Below are positions 1-9,054 of a stretch of 37,012 nucleotides of DNA, piece by piece. This DNA is from Streptomyces gardneri. Its GTDB lineage: Bacteria > Actinomycetota > Actinomycetes > Streptomycetales > Streptomycetaceae. The position numbers and the translations under genes are program-made. Position 1 is the stretch's first letter, and each line of letters begins with the position of its first letter. The DNA is taken from positions 1-37,012 of the forward strand of contig NZ_BJMN01000066.1 in NCBI RefSeq assembly GCF_006539185.1, given 5' to 3'. Under the pieces are notes generated by a model, which was given only the letters and a program-made list of their open reading frames with translations, was not told the origin of the DNA and made no database searches.

Positions 1-76
1 GACCGTGTCATGGGACGCCGGCGGGCGCCCGCCACGGCCTGCCCTGGGCACGAGCCAGGGGGTGATCGGATGACAG

Positions 77-1072
77 ATGTGGACCTCGCCAGTTGGTGCG
101 ACAGCGGCTCCAGACGCGCGGTCGTCGAGTTTCGTCGAGTCGGTCACGCGGCCCGGGGCGGCGTTCGTGCCGCCGGCGGACCGGATCGCCACGTTCGACA
201 ACGACGGCACCCTGTGGGTGGAGCAGCCCGCGCCCCCGCAGTTCGACTTCCTCATAAGGGTCTGGTCCCAGGCGGCGCAGCAGGACCCGTCGCTGGTCGA
301 GCACCAGCCGTACAAGGCCATCGTCGAACGGGATCCCGCCTTCTTCGAGGGACTGGCGACCCAGGATCCCGAGGTCGTGGCCAGCGTGGAGAGCGCGGCG
401 GCCCGCTCCTGGGCAGGGACCACACCGGACGAGTTCGAAGCCCAGGTACGCCGATGGGCCCAGACCGTCAGGCAGCCCAGGTTCGACGTCGGCTACACCG
501 ACCTCGTGTACCGGCCCATGCTCGAACTCTTCGACTACCTCAAGGCGCACGACTTCCGGGTGTTCGTCTGCTCCGGCGGCGGCCGGGACTTCATGCGCGT
601 GTTCGCCGAAGAGCTCTGGAACCTGCCCAAGGAGAACGTCATCGGGACGGCGCCCGCCTACGAGTACACCGACGGCCGGATCGTACGGACCGACCGGATG
701 CTCGGCGGACTGGCCCTGGGCGCCGGCAAGCCGGAGCACATCTACGCCAGGACCGGACGCCTACCGCTGTTCGCCTGCGGAAACGCCGACGTGGACATAG
801 AAATGCTCACCGCGGCCTCGTTCGCCCTCCTGATCAGCCACGACGACGCAGAACGCGAGTACGCCTACACGAAGGCGGCGGACAACGCCCTCGCCAAGGC
901 CGAGGAACTCGACTGGATCGTCGTGAGCATGAAGGACGACTGGATCACGCTGTTCCAGCGGTGCGGAGCGCCCCACCGGTCAGGGAGCGGACGGCCCCCG
1001 ATGAGGCATCAGCCGCCGGGCGAGTACGCCATTCGCGTGTGGGACAGGCGAAAGCCAATGGGGGCTATGTAG
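77..1072 (+). CDS. HAD-superfamily phosphatase
   Basis: This is a soluble haloacid-dehalogenase-type hydrolase, probably a phosphomonoesterase with an unknown substrate. All four HAD motifs are visible in 331 residues. Motif I is FDNDGTLW near residue 40, where the first Asp is the nucleophile and the second the acid/base. Motif II is VCSGGG near 170. The motif III Lys is in GAGKPEH near 216, and motif IV is GNADVDIEM near 235. No signal peptide is seen. The ATG at 77 is the first in-frame start, and a GGGGGT stretch lies about 15 bases upstream, so the start is uncertain. HAD domains of this type normally end near the WITLFQ segment; the last ~35 residues are Pro/Arg-rich and look like a read-through tail. 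Nothing nearby indicates the substrate. Confidence 0.85.
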   Translation: MWTSPVGATAAPDARSSSFVESVTRPGAAFVPPADRIATFDNDGTLWVEQPAPPQFDFLIRVWSQAAQQDPSLVEHQPYKAIVERDPAFFEGLATQDPEVVASVESAAARSWAGTTPDEFEAQVRRWAQTVRQPRFDVGYTDLVYRPMLELFDYLKAHDFRVFVCSGGGRDFMRVFAEELWNLPKENVIGTAPAYEYTDGRIVRTDRMLGGLALGAGKPEHIYARTGRLPLFACGNADVDIEMLTAASFALLISHDDAEREYAYTKAADNALAKAEELDWIVVSMKDDWITLFQRCGAPHRSGSGRPPMRHQPPGEYAIRVWDRRKPMGAM

Positions 1073-1081
1073 CTTGGGCAG

Positions 1082-1600
1082 GTGAACTGCCTCTTCCCAT
1101 GGCTTCGCAGCGACCGGCCCCGCCGGTCGGTGTCACGGGCGGACTATGCGGGCGCCGTCTACGGGTCGCTCCTCGCCTCCTCGGTGATTGCCACGGCCAG
1201 CGCGGTCGGCGATTTCCCCCGGATCCAGGTCGTGGTGTTGCTGCTCGTGACCGGCGTGGTCTTCTGGGCTGCCCACGTCTATGCGAGCCTCGCCGGCGCA
1301 CGGCTGGTCGGCCAGCCCGTCGGTTGGGCAGAGGTCCGAGGGGCCGCACGGCACGAGAGTCTCATCGTCCAGGCGACTGTACTGCCGGCAATGGCATTGG
1401 CGGTGAGCCCTCTCCTGGGGCTGGAAGTCAAGGGCGCAGGGTGGCTCGCGTTGGCGGTCGCGGTAGCGCAGCAGGTGGCCTGGGCCTTGCTCGGGGCCCT
1501 GAAGGCTGGCGCGTCCCGCAGCCAGGCGGCCGTCGAGGGCACGGTCAATCTGACCTTTGGACTGGTCATCGTGGCGGCGAAGGCGGCCCTCGGGCACTGA
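1082..1600 (+). CDS. Small integral membrane protein, function unknown
   Basis: A 172-residue protein with about four hydrophobic helices: residues ~25-42, 48-68, 98-118 and 122-142, plus a hydrophobic C-terminus at ~155-170. No enzymatic motif is recognised. The GTG at 1082 follows the stop of the HAD phosphatase gene by nine bases, so the two are probably co-transcribed. The N-terminus is Arg-rich (positive-inside), which fits a cytoplasmic start. I do not recognise the family with confidence; similar short four-helix proteins are annotated as hypothetical in streptomycetes. A coding gene is supported by the clean frame and by the hydrophobic pattern, which is unlike any shadow frame here. 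Confidence 0.7.
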   Translation: MNCLFPWLRSDRPRRSVSRADYAGAVYGSLLASSVIATASAVGDFPRIQVVVLLLVTGVVFWAAHVYASLAGARLVGQPVGWAEVRGAARHESLIVQATVLPAMALAVSPLLGLEVKGAGWLALAVAVAQQVAWALLGALKAGASRSQAAVEGTVNLTFGLVIVAAKAALGH

Positions 1601-1972
1601 GGTCGGTCATGCCGGCCAGCCGCCATGAATAGCGGCCTCGCCACCACACCACCAGCCACGGCCCACCACGCCGCCGACCGCGGCGCGGGCGTGGCAAAAA
1701 GGACGATGCGCACGCGTAGCCGCCGCGGCGAGCCGGAAACCGGGCTCGGCGCCGCTGCCGAAGCGCCCCTGGCTGGGGAGAATCTGGGGAGGATCGACCG
1801 CATGGTCCCCAGGCGCGCCGCGGAGGAACACGCGTGGCAGACGCCTTCCAAGCGGCCCACCCAGGAGCCGAACCGGCGGCTTGGGGCCACGACCTGGGTG
1901 TGTAGGTTGGCTGCCCGTCGCCGCCCCGCCCGGCGCGACCTCTCTCCCCCCTCAGCTCCAGGAGGCCCCGCC
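1601..1972. other. Intergenic region without a recognised gene
   Basis: About 370 bases between the small membrane protein gene and the SnoaL-like gene. Open frames cross it on both strands, but their products are Arg/Pro/Ala-rich with no motif, as expected of GC-rich noncoding DNA. The GGCAAAAAGGA near 1692 is one of the few A-rich spots. I see no convincing promoter, terminator or RNA. The promoter of the gene starting at 1973 should lie in its right half. Confidence 0.5.
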
Positions 1973-2449
1973 ATGGCCGCATTCCCCTCGTTCCCCGTCG
2001 GCGCCCGGCCCGGCGCGGCCCCTGAGACGGCAGCCGCTGTGTGGCAGGTGATCACCACCATGTACGAGGCCTACTCGGCCGGGGACCGCGCCCGGATCGA
2101 CGCCTGCCTGGACCCGGAGGCGACCGTGTGGGATTCCGGGACTGCCGGGCTGCTCTTCGGGAAGCCGGACCTGGACCGGGTGCGCGAGGAACGCCCGGCC
2201 GTTGGCGAGGGGCCGGTGGAGAGCGGGCTGGAGCCGTACGGGCAGGTCGTGGACGTCTTCGGCGCCATTGCGGTGCTGCGCTTCTGGCTGCGGGTGGACT
2301 TCGCGCCCGATCCTTCGGTCGGTGAGCTGCGCCCGGAGCTGGTCCGCAACACCGCGGTCCTGCAGCAGGGCGTCGACGCGAAGTGGCGCATCGTCCACCT
2401 GCACGAGGACGTGCAGCAGCCGGGCGGTGTCCCTGTCGGCAATCACTGA
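1973..2449 (+). CDS. NTF2/SnoaL-like (DUF4440-type) protein
   Basis: A 158-residue protein of the cone-shaped NTF2-like fold, a family that includes small cyclases, isomerases and non-catalytic ligand-binding proteins. The N-terminal helix pattern (VWQVITTMYEAYSAGD near residues 22-37) and DPEATVWDSG near 46-55 are typical of SnoaL/DUF4440 members. The C-terminal strand KWRIVHLHED also fits. The ATG at 1973 was chosen because AGGAGG lies seven bases upstream (1960-1965); the frame is open further upstream, but that part looks noncoding. It is 110 bases upstream of hyuA on the same strand, so it may belong to the hydantoinase transcript. Its role there is unknown; assisting turnover of a ring-opened product is only a guess. 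Confidence 0.8.
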   Translation: MAAFPSFPVGARPGAAPETAAAVWQVITTMYEAYSAGDRARIDACLDPEATVWDSGTAGLLFGKPDLDRVREERPAVGEGPVESGLEPYGQVVDVFGAIAVLRFWLRVDFAPDPSVGELRPELVRNTAVLQQGVDAKWRIVHLHEDVQQPGGVPVGNH

Positions 2450-2559
2450 ACCAGGCGCGGCGCACTGTGGCGGCCTGCCGCCCATGCGCCGCGCACAGCC
2501 CTCCTCGGAAGCCTCGGGCTAGCGTCCTCGGCGATCCCCTGAGAAAGCCGGGAGGCGCA

Positions 2560-4602
2560 ATGACATACCGGGTGGCCATGGACATCGGTGGAACCTTCAC
2601 CGATGTCGTCGCCTATGACGAACACAGCGGTACCTACTTCGCGGCAAAGGCGCCCACCACCCCGGGCGACCTGGCCGAGGGAGTCTTCGCCTCACTGGGC
2701 CGGGCGGTGAACTCGCCCGGCGACATCTCCTTCTTCGTGCACGGCACCACGCAGGGCCTGAACGCCCTGCTGGAGCGCAAGGGCGCCCGCGTCCTGCTGC
2801 TCACGTCGGCCGGGATGCGGGACGTCTACCACATCGCCCGCGGCAACCGGGACCGGATGTTCGACCTGCACTACCGCAAGCCGAAGCCGCTGGTCGAGCG
2901 GCGCGACACGATGGAGGCGAGCGGCCGCTTCGACTGGCGCGGCACCGAGCTCGAACCCCTCGACGAGATCGCCGTACGGGCCGCCGCCCGACGTGCGAAG
3001 GACGAGGGCTTCGACGCGGTCGCCGTCTCGTTTCTCTTCTCGTACGTGAACGCGGATCACGAGCTGCTGGCCGGGAAGATCCTGGAGCAGGAGCTCGGCG
3101 AGGACGTCGTCGTGGTGCTGTCGCACCAGGTGGCGGGCGAGTGGCGCGAGTACGAGCGGACGTCCTCGGCCGTCCTGGAGGCGTACACGGGCCCCGTGGT
3201 GCGCCGCTATCTGGGCCGGATCGAGGGGCGGTTCGCGGAGCACGGCCTGACCGTCCCGGTCCAGGTGATGCAGTCCTCGGGCGGCATCGTGAACGCCTCC
3301 TACGCCCGCCGCCACCCCTTGCAGACCCTGCTGTCCGGGCCGGTCGGCGGCACCATGGGCGGCGCGGCGGCCGCGGGCCTGCTGGGCCGGCGCAACGCGA
3401 TCTGCGTGGACATGGGCGGCACCTCCTTCGATGTCTCGCTGGTCCTCGACGGCCGCCCCGACGTCTCCAACGAGGGTTCGGCAGACGGCTTCCCGGTCCT
3501 GATGCCGCTGGTCAACCTGCAGACCATCGGCGCCGGCGGCGGCTCCCTCGCCTATGCCGAGGCCGGTGGCCTGCGCGTGGGCCCGGAGTCCGCCGGAGCC
3601 GTCCCCGGCCCGGCCTGCTACGGGCGCGGCGGTACCCAGGCCACCGTGACCGATGCCAACGCGGTGCTCGGACGCGTCGACCCGGACTGGTTCGCCGGCG
3701 GCCACATGACGCTCGACGTGGCCGCGGCACAGCAGGCCGTCACCACGCTCGCCGGTGAGCTCGGACTGGAGCCGGTGGAACTGGCGAGCGGTATCTGCGA
3801 CGTCGCCAACGCCAAGATGGCCCAGGCGATCCGTACGCTCACCGTCGAACACGGCCTGGAGCCCGGCGAGTTCGTCCTGCTGGCGTTCGGCGGCGCGGGC
3901 CCGATGCACGCCGTGGAGATCGCCCGCGAGCTCGGCATCGGCGAGGTCGTCGTGCCACGTTTCCCCGGCGCGTTCTCCGCCTGGGGCATGCTCGGCACCG
4001 AGGTCCGCCGCGACCTCACCCGCCAGTTCTTCACCCCGGGCGCCGACCTGGACGGTGAGGCCATGGCCCGCGCGCTGGCCGGCCTGGAGGACGAGTCGCT
4101 GGCCGCACTCGCCGAGCAGGGCGTCCCCGTGGAGCGCCAGCGGGTCGAACACGTCGTCGACATGCGGTACGAAGGCCAGGACTACACCCTCGCCGTGCCG
4201 CTGCTCTCCGCCGCCGAACCGGCCGGCGAGGGCTTCCTCGCCACCGCCGCCGCGCGCTTCGCCGCCCTCCACGAACGCCGGTACGGGCACGCCACGCCCG
4301 AGGCGCCCGTCGAGTTCGTCACCCTGCGCAGCACCGCGCTCGGCGCGCTGCCCGAGGCCGTACCAGTGCCGTACGCCGCCGACGAGGACGTCTCCGACAC
4401 CGTCCGGCAGCGGCCTGTCGTCTTCGGCGACCGCTCGTACGACACCACCGTTCTGCGCCGCGAGCGGCTCGCACCCGGGCAGCGCGTCGACGGTCCCGCG
4501 GTCATCGTGGAGGCCACCTCCACCACCGTCGTCCCCCCGGACTCGTCGGTCACCGTCGACGAGAACGGCTTCCTCGTCATCAAGGTTGGAGCCACGGCAT
4601 GA
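2560..4602 (+). CDS. hyuA: Hydantoinase/oxoprolinase subunit A
   Basis: ATP-dependent hydantoinase/5-oxoprolinase alpha-type subunit (HyuA family, 680 aa, normal length). The family hydrolyses a cyclic amide or imide ring, or carboxylates a ketone, using ATP; the substrate cannot be read from the sequence. The ASKHA-fold nucleotide motifs are intact: DIGGTFTDVV at residues 8-17 and DMGGTSFDVSLV near 281-292. The typical HGTTQGLNALLERKGA (near 62) and AFGGAGPMHA (near 445) segments are present. The ATG at 2560 has GGGAGGCG just upstream. The stop overlaps the hyuB start (ATGA), as expected for subunits made in equal amounts. The convergent MFS/DUF917/PucR operon suggests uptake and sensing of the same substrate. 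Confidence 0.93.
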   Translation: MTYRVAMDIGGTFTDVVAYDEHSGTYFAAKAPTTPGDLAEGVFASLGRAVNSPGDISFFVHGTTQGLNALLERKGARVLLLTSAGMRDVYHIARGNRDRMFDLHYRKPKPLVERRDTMEASGRFDWRGTELEPLDEIAVRAAARRAKDEGFDAVAVSFLFSYVNADHELLAGKILEQELGEDVVVVLSHQVAGEWREYERTSSAVLEAYTGPVVRRYLGRIEGRFAEHGLTVPVQVMQSSGGIVNASYARRHPLQTLLSGPVGGTMGGAAAAGLLGRRNAICVDMGGTSFDVSLVLDGRPDVSNEGSADGFPVLMPLVNLQTIGAGGGSLAYAEAGGLRVGPESAGAVPGPACYGRGGTQATVTDANAVLGRVDPDWFAGGHMTLDVAAAQQAVTTLAGELGLEPVELASGICDVANAKMAQAIRTLTVEHGLEPGEFVLLAFGGAGPMHAVEIARELGIGEVVVPRFPGAFSAWGMLGTEVRRDLTRQFFTPGADLDGEAMARALAGLEDESLAALAEQGVPVERQRVEHVVDMRYEGQDYTLAVPLLSAAEPAGEGFLATAAARFAALHERRYGHATPEAPVEFVTLRSTALGALPEAVPVPYAADEDVSDTVRQRPVVFGDRSYDTTVLRRERLAPGQRVDGPAVIVEATSTTVVPPDSSVTVDENGFLVIKVGATA

Positions 4603-6293
4603 CCGACACCGGCAGCCGGGTCGTCGACCCGGTCACCACCGAGATCATCCGCTGCGCGCTGCTGCAGGCCGCGGAGGACATGAACACCACCCTCATCCGG
4701 TCCTCCTACACGCCCACCATCTACGAGGCGAAGGACTGCGCGGTCGCGCTCCTCGACCGGGACCACAACGTGCTCGGCCAGTCCTCGGGCCTGCCGATCT
4801 TCCTGGGCAACCTGGAGGTGTGCACCCGGGCCACCGAGGAGACGTACGGCGCGGACGTCTGGAAGCCCGGCGACGTGTGGGTCCTCAACGACTCCTACAT
4901 CGGCGGCACCCACCTCAACGACGTCACCGTCTACGCGCCGATCTTCACCGAGGACACCGCCGACAGTGAGCTGATCGGCTTCGCCGCGTCCCGTGCGCAC
5001 TGGATCGACATGGGCTCCAAGGACCCCGGAGGTTCGATGGACTCCACCTCGATCTATCAGGAGGGCCTGCGGATGGGCCCGTTGAAGATCTACGAGGGCG
5101 GCGAACCCTGCGAGCAGGCGCACGCGTTGATCGCCCGCAACGTCCGCTTCCCGCAGCCCACCCTCGGGGACATGCGCGCCCAGGTGGCCTGCGCCCGTAC
5201 CGGTGCGAAGCGGTTCGCCGAGATCGTCCGCCGCTGGGGGCTGCAGACCGTCCTCGCCGCGCGGGACGCCATCTTCGCGCAGACCGAGCGGCTGGAGCGC
5301 GAGCAGATCGCCGCCATTCCCGACGGTGTCTACGAGGCGACCGGCTACCTGGACAACGACGGCATCGACCTGCGTACCCCGCTCCACGTCACCGTGCGCG
5401 TCGAGATCGACGGCAACCGGATGACCATGGACGTCACCGACTGCGCCGACCAGGCCACCGGGCCCGTCAACTGCGGTGCGGCGCAGACCGTCGCCGCCTG
5501 CCGGGTCGGCTACAAGCTGCTGGTCAGCGGTGATGTCCCGCTCAACGGCGGTTCTTTCCGGCCGCTGAAGGTGGTCACCCGGCCGGGCACCATGCTCGCC
5601 GCCGTCGAGCCGGCGGCGTGCCAGTACTACTACTCCCACCTCGGTCTGGTCATCGACCTGGTGGTCAAGGCTCTGGCGCCCGCGGTGCCCGCGCGAGCGG
5701 CCGCCGCCAGCTACGGCGACTCGATGATCGCGCAGTTCACCGGGACCGACCCGCGCAACGGCAGGCTCTTCGTCTCCCAGGAGGCGACGGTCGGCGGCTG
5801 GGGCGCGTGGCAGACCGACGACGGCGAGTCCTGCCTGATCAACAACGTCAACGGCTCCCTGCGGGACATGCCCGTCGAGGTGCTGGAGACGCTGTTCCCC
5901 GTACGAGTCACCGAGTACGCGATCCGGGCCGACTCCGGCGGCGCCGGCCGCACCCGCGGCGGCAACGGCGTGGTGCGCCAGTACACGTTCGAGGCCGACC
6001 AGAACCTCTCACTGTGGTGGGAGCGTTCCGTGACCCCCGCGTGGGGTGTCTTCGGCGGCGGCACCGGCGCGGCGCCCCGCGTCGTCCTCAACCCCGGCCG
6101 GGACGGCGAGCGCGAACTGCTCAAGGTGAACGCGCTGGCCGTGCGCCAGGGCGACGTGCTGCGCTGCGAGAGCGGCGGGGGCGGCGGCTTCGGTCCCGTC
6201 GCGGAGCGCCCCGCCGAGGCGGTACGGGAAGACCTCCGGCAGGGCCTGCTGAGCCGTGGGCGGGCAGCGTCCGCCTACGGCGTGGAGTCCTGA
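4599..6293 (+). CDS. hyuB: Hydantoinase/oxoprolinase subunit B
   Basis: The beta subunit of the ATP-dependent hydantoinase/oxoprolinase (HyuB family, 564 aa, usual length), partner of the HyuA encoded immediately upstream with a four-base overlap. Family features include DPVTTEIIRCALLQAAEDM at the N-terminus and GDVWVLNDSYIGGTHLND near residues 90-107, a conserved segment with a likely metal-binding His. DSGGAGRTRGGNGVVR near 446-461 and the Gly-rich C-terminus ESGGGGGFGPV are also typical. In this family subunit A binds and hydrolyses ATP while subunit B contributes to the hydrolytic site; which step limits here cannot be told. A GC-rich hairpin lies about 30 bases after the stop. Confidence 0.93.
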   Translation: MTDTGSRVVDPVTTEIIRCALLQAAEDMNTTLIRSSYTPTIYEAKDCAVALLDRDHNVLGQSSGLPIFLGNLEVCTRATEETYGADVWKPGDVWVLNDSYIGGTHLNDVTVYAPIFTEDTADSELIGFAASRAHWIDMGSKDPGGSMDSTSIYQEGLRMGPLKIYEGGEPCEQAHALIARNVRFPQPTLGDMRAQVACARTGAKRFAEIVRRWGLQTVLAARDAIFAQTERLEREQIAAIPDGVYEATGYLDNDGIDLRTPLHVTVRVEIDGNRMTMDVTDCADQATGPVNCGAAQTVAACRVGYKLLVSGDVPLNGGSFRPLKVVTRPGTMLAAVEPAACQYYYSHLGLVIDLVVKALAPAVPARAAAASYGDSMIAQFTGTDPRNGRLFVSQEATVGGWGAWQTDDGESCLINNVNGSLRDMPVEVLETLFPVRVTEYAIRADSGGAGRTRGGNGVVRQYTFEADQNLSLWWERSVTPAWGVFGGGTGAAPRVVLNPGRDGERELLKVNALAVRQGDVLRCESGGGGGFGPVAERPAEAVREDLRQGLLSRGRAASAYGVES

Positions 6294-6323
6294 GGCCCCA
6301 CCGCTCCGCCTCCGCCCTGAACC

Positions 6324-6360
6324 GGGCCCGGTTGCCGAATCCCCCTCGACGACCGGGCCC
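6324..6360. terminator. Hairpin between convergent hyuB and pucR-type genes
   Basis: Arms GGGCCCGGT (6324-6332) and ACCGGGCCC (6352-6360) are exactly complementary over nine bases with a 19-base loop. The hairpin sits between two convergent stops (6293 and 6397). There is no U-run, but streptomycete terminators often lack one. It is probably a bidirectional terminator; function is inferred from position. Confidence 0.55.
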
Positions 6361-6396
6361 TCCCCGCGTGGTGGCGTCTTCATCGCCGCTCCCCGC

Positions 6397-7908
6397 TCAG
6401 GACTCGGCCAGCAGGACGCGGCAGGCCAGGTGCAGCGCGAGTCGCTGGGCGGGGTCCTCGGGGTCGAAGCCGAGTGCGCGGATGCGTTCAAGGCGCGCCG
6501 CGACCGTGTTCCGGTGGACACCGAGGATCTCCGCCGCCGCCGAGGGGGCGGCTCCCTGGTCCAGGACGATCGCCAGCGTACGCAGCAGCGTTCCATCCCG
6601 GTCCGCGGCGAGCAGCGGGGCCAGCACGACCTCGGCGGGCCGCCTCAGCGCCTCCGCGGGCAACGCGGACAGCAGTTGGGCGGGTCCCATACGGTCGGCA
6701 CGGACCACCGACCCGGGTACCGCGGCGACCGCAGCGGCGGCTCTGGCGTCGGCGAGCGCCACGCCCAGCGTGCCGGTACCGCCGGCCGGACCGGCCACTC
6801 CCCCGGCGAGCGGCAGCTGGTCACAGATCGCCCGGACGGCCGTACGCAGCTGCGCCTCGCCCTGCCGCAGCCACACCTCCGGGTCGGGGGCCGCGCTGCC
6901 GGCTGCCGCGGAACGCCATGACACCCAGCAGTCCTCGTACGCGATGAGCGGTCCGCCGATGCCGTACCTGGCCCAGAGCGCACGCAGCGCGGGTCCCGGC
7001 GCGGGCCCGGCCTCCGTGGCGACGGCCGGTCGCAGGGCGAACGCGATCAGAGGCCCGGCCAGCGGCCAGCCGAGCGCCGCCGCCTCGGCCCGGACGTGGG
7101 CACCGGCCTGTTCGTCCTCGTCCTCGGAGGGATGCGTCAGCTGGTGCAGCAGCAACTCGCTGCGGCGGTCCAGCTGTTCTTCCGCGAGGCGGCGAGTGGC
7201 GGCCCATGCGGTCAGCGGGGGTACCGCCATCCGCAGGACCGATTCGACCGTCGATGCCCAACCCGCCTCCTTGGAGCGGGAGTCGGCTACGAGAACCGCG
7301 AGCGGGTGTCCATCGGGCCCCGGCACGTCCAGCCGCACCGGGTGCGCGGAGTCGAGAGCCGCCCGCCGCCCGGCCAGCATCCCGCCCACCGGATCGGTGA
7401 GGGCCAGGGATGTCGAGGGCAGCGCCGCGTGCAGCGCGGCCAGTACGCGCTCGACGTGCGGGCCGGCGGCGGCGAGGCGCTGAGCGGCGTCGGCCAGCAG
7501 CGCGGTCCGGCCGGCGTCCGGCCGGGACACGGCGGAGGCGATCCGTACGGCGCCTTCCAGCGCGTCGCCACCGATCAGCAGCAGCGGAACGCCGAGGCGG
7601 TCCGCGAGTGCGCCCGGCGGATGCACGGCCACCGCCGTCTCGGGTACGACCACGCAGGCGGCCGCCTGCTCCCAAGCCTTGCGCAGGGCCATCTCCACGA
7701 TCCATCCCGACCGGGCCGGCGCTTCGGTGAGGACGACCGCGGTGTGTGGACGCAGGCTGTCGAGGGCTTCACGCCGGTCGACGATGCGTACGTCCAGGAC
7801 CTGGGCATCGCGCCCCGCCGTGCCGAGTATGCGTACGCCGGGCAACGGGCCGTACTGCACCAGCTCCGCGACGGTCATGGGTGCGGACAGGTCGGGACGT
7901 CTCACCAC
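6397..7908 (-). CDS. PucR-family transcriptional regulator
   Basis: A 503-residue regulator. The N-terminal ~120 residues (MTVAELVQYGPLPGVRILG and following) match the PucR-type ligand-sensing domain known from purine-catabolism regulators. The C-terminus carries the PucR/CdaR helix-turn-helix near residues 440-495, seen in APSAAAEILGVHRNTVAARL. The middle part fits the GGDEF-like linker of this family. The start is a GTG overlapping the TGA of the DUF917 gene, so it is the last gene of the operon that begins with the MFS transporter. PucR proteins commonly control catabolism of nitrogen-rich rings, which fits control of this hydantoinase locus. Whether it activates or represses cannot be seen. 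Confidence 0.88.
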   Translation of the reverse strand: MVRRPDLSAPMTVAELVQYGPLPGVRILGTAGRDAQVLDVRIVDRREALDSLRPHTAVVLTEAPARSGWIVEMALRKAWEQAAACVVVPETAVAVHPPGALADRLGVPLLLIGGDALEGAVRIASAVSRPDAGRTALLADAAQRLAAAGPHVERVLAALHAALPSTSLALTDPVGGMLAGRRAALDSAHPVRLDVPGPDGHPLAVLVADSRSKEAGWASTVESVLRMAVPPLTAWAATRRLAEEQLDRRSELLLHQLTHPSEDEDEQAGAHVRAEAAALGWPLAGPLIAFALRPAVATEAGPAPGPALRALWARYGIGGPLIAYEDCWVSWRSAAAGSAAPDPEVWLRQGEAQLRTAVRAICDQLPLAGGVAGPAGGTGTLGVALADARAAAAVAAVPGSVVRADRMGPAQLLSALPAEALRRPAEVVLAPLLAADRDGTLLRTLAIVLDQGAAPSAAAEILGVHRNTVAARLERIRALGFDPEDPAQRLALHLACRVLLAES

Positions 7909-9038
7909 CGGGTCTCCTCGGGTCGTTCCGCGTCCGGGTGTTGCACCTGCGTCGCATCCGGTTCCGGGTCCGGGCTCAGCAGGATGAGCCCACCGGCAGC
8001 CGCCAGTCGGCGTCCTTGCGGGGTGTGCCAGGCGGGTGCGGCGGGGATCACGACGATCTCCACCTCGATGCCGGGTATGGCACGTTCGACGTCCAGGACC
8101 CGCTGGTCGGCTGCGGACAGCATCAGGATCTGGTCCGGCGCTAGCGCGGCCGGTGCGCCGTCGGCGAGGACCAGCAGTACCTCGTTATGTGCTTCCAGGC
8201 GGAACCGTCTGTGCAGGCCCTCGGTCTCGGAGACGACCACACTGGTCGGCCGGGACGGCAGCGCCGTGCCCCCGGCGGTGTCCGGTCCCGGCGTCGCGGG
8301 GTGCTCCACGGCGGTGATCCGCCCGATGCCCAGTCGACGGGGCCGCGGCTGCCACAGCTCGAACGGGCCACCATGTGTCGGGCGCCCCGCCGCCAGGGCC
8401 CGGCTCACGGTGCCGGGAACCACGGCGCCCGCCAGTCGTTCGCCGTCCATGGCGTAGCAGGCGGCGACCGCCCAGCCCCCGGCCGCGAGGACCAGCGGCC
8501 GTACGAGCTCCTCCACGCGGCTGCCGGCCGCCTCCACGACGACCACGTCCCCGGCGGGCGTGGCCAGGGCGACCGGGGCGACATCGACCCCGGCGATGGT
8601 GAACGTGGTCTGTTCCAGCAGGGGGAGCACTCGTCCGCAGCCGTCCCCGTCCACCAACGGCAGCCTGCAGGACGCCGCTGTGACGACGGCGAGCAGGGCG
8701 TTCTCGGCCGCGGTGTTGAGCGCCACGACGGCGTCCGCGGCCCTGCCCAGGCGGCGCTCCAGCGCCCGGACCGCCCGGAGCGGCTCCTGGCCCGTGGGCA
8801 GCTGCTCGGCGAGCGCGGCCGACGAACCGAGCAGGCTGACCGTGACGCACATCCGCTCGGATCCCAGGTCGCCCGGATGGATCAGCGGCACCGGCCCGTG
8901 CTCCGCTACGGCCGCCCGCGCCCAGTCGAGGCTCGCCCGGTACGAGGAATGCTCGGCGCCTGCTGCGAGGACCAGTGCCCCCTTGGCGAGATCCTCCAGC
9001 CGTGCCGCGTCCAGCGCGGTCTCCTCCCCGGGCGTCAT
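7902..9038 (-). CDS. DUF917 (S-methyl-thiohydantoin desulfurase family) protein
   Basis: A 378-residue protein of the DUF917 family. One characterised member acts as an S-methyl-thiohydantoin desulfurase. The call rests on the overall pattern: an N-terminal LEDLAKGALVLAAG region, SLLGSSAA near residue 70, an LPLVDGDGCGR segment near 130 that is typical of the family, and a C-terminal half with AAPAWHTPQGR. It lies 16 bases after the HyuA-like gene and overlaps the PucR-type gene, so all are translated from one operon. DUF917 genes often neighbour hydantoinase/oxoprolinase genes, so a role in ring chemistry or as a partner of the HyuA-like protein is likely. The substrate is unknown, and a sulfur-containing ring is only one possibility. 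Confidence 0.85.
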   Translation of the reverse strand: MTPGEETALDAARLEDLAKGALVLAAGAEHSSYRASLDWARAAVAEHGPVPLIHPGDLGSERMCVTVSLLGSSAALAEQLPTGQEPLRAVRALERRLGRAADAVVALNTAAENALLAVVTAASCRLPLVDGDGCGRVLPLLEQTTFTIAGVDVAPVALATPAGDVVVVEAAGSRVEELVRPLVLAAGGWAVAACYAMDGERLAGAVVPGTVSRALAAGRPTHGGPFELWQPRPRRLGIGRITAVEHPATPGPDTAGGTALPSRPTSVVVSETEGLHRRFRLEAHNEVLLVLADGAPAALAPDQILMLSAADQRVLDVERAIPGIEVEIVVIPAAPAWHTPQGRRLAAAGGLILLSPDPEPDATQVQHPDAERPEETRW

Positions 9039-9054
9039 GTGCGGCGGCTACGGG

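Noticed and set aside
10..1632. Long plus-strand frame of 540 residues across the HAD and membrane-protein genes
   Set aside because: Arg/Gly/Pro-rich product without motifs; the overlapping frames carry intact HAD motifs and membrane helices.
2692..4290. 532-residue minus-strand frame inside hyuA
   Set aside because: It is the antisense shadow of a gene with clear HyuA motifs; composition is His/Gly/Arg/Gln-rich without family features.
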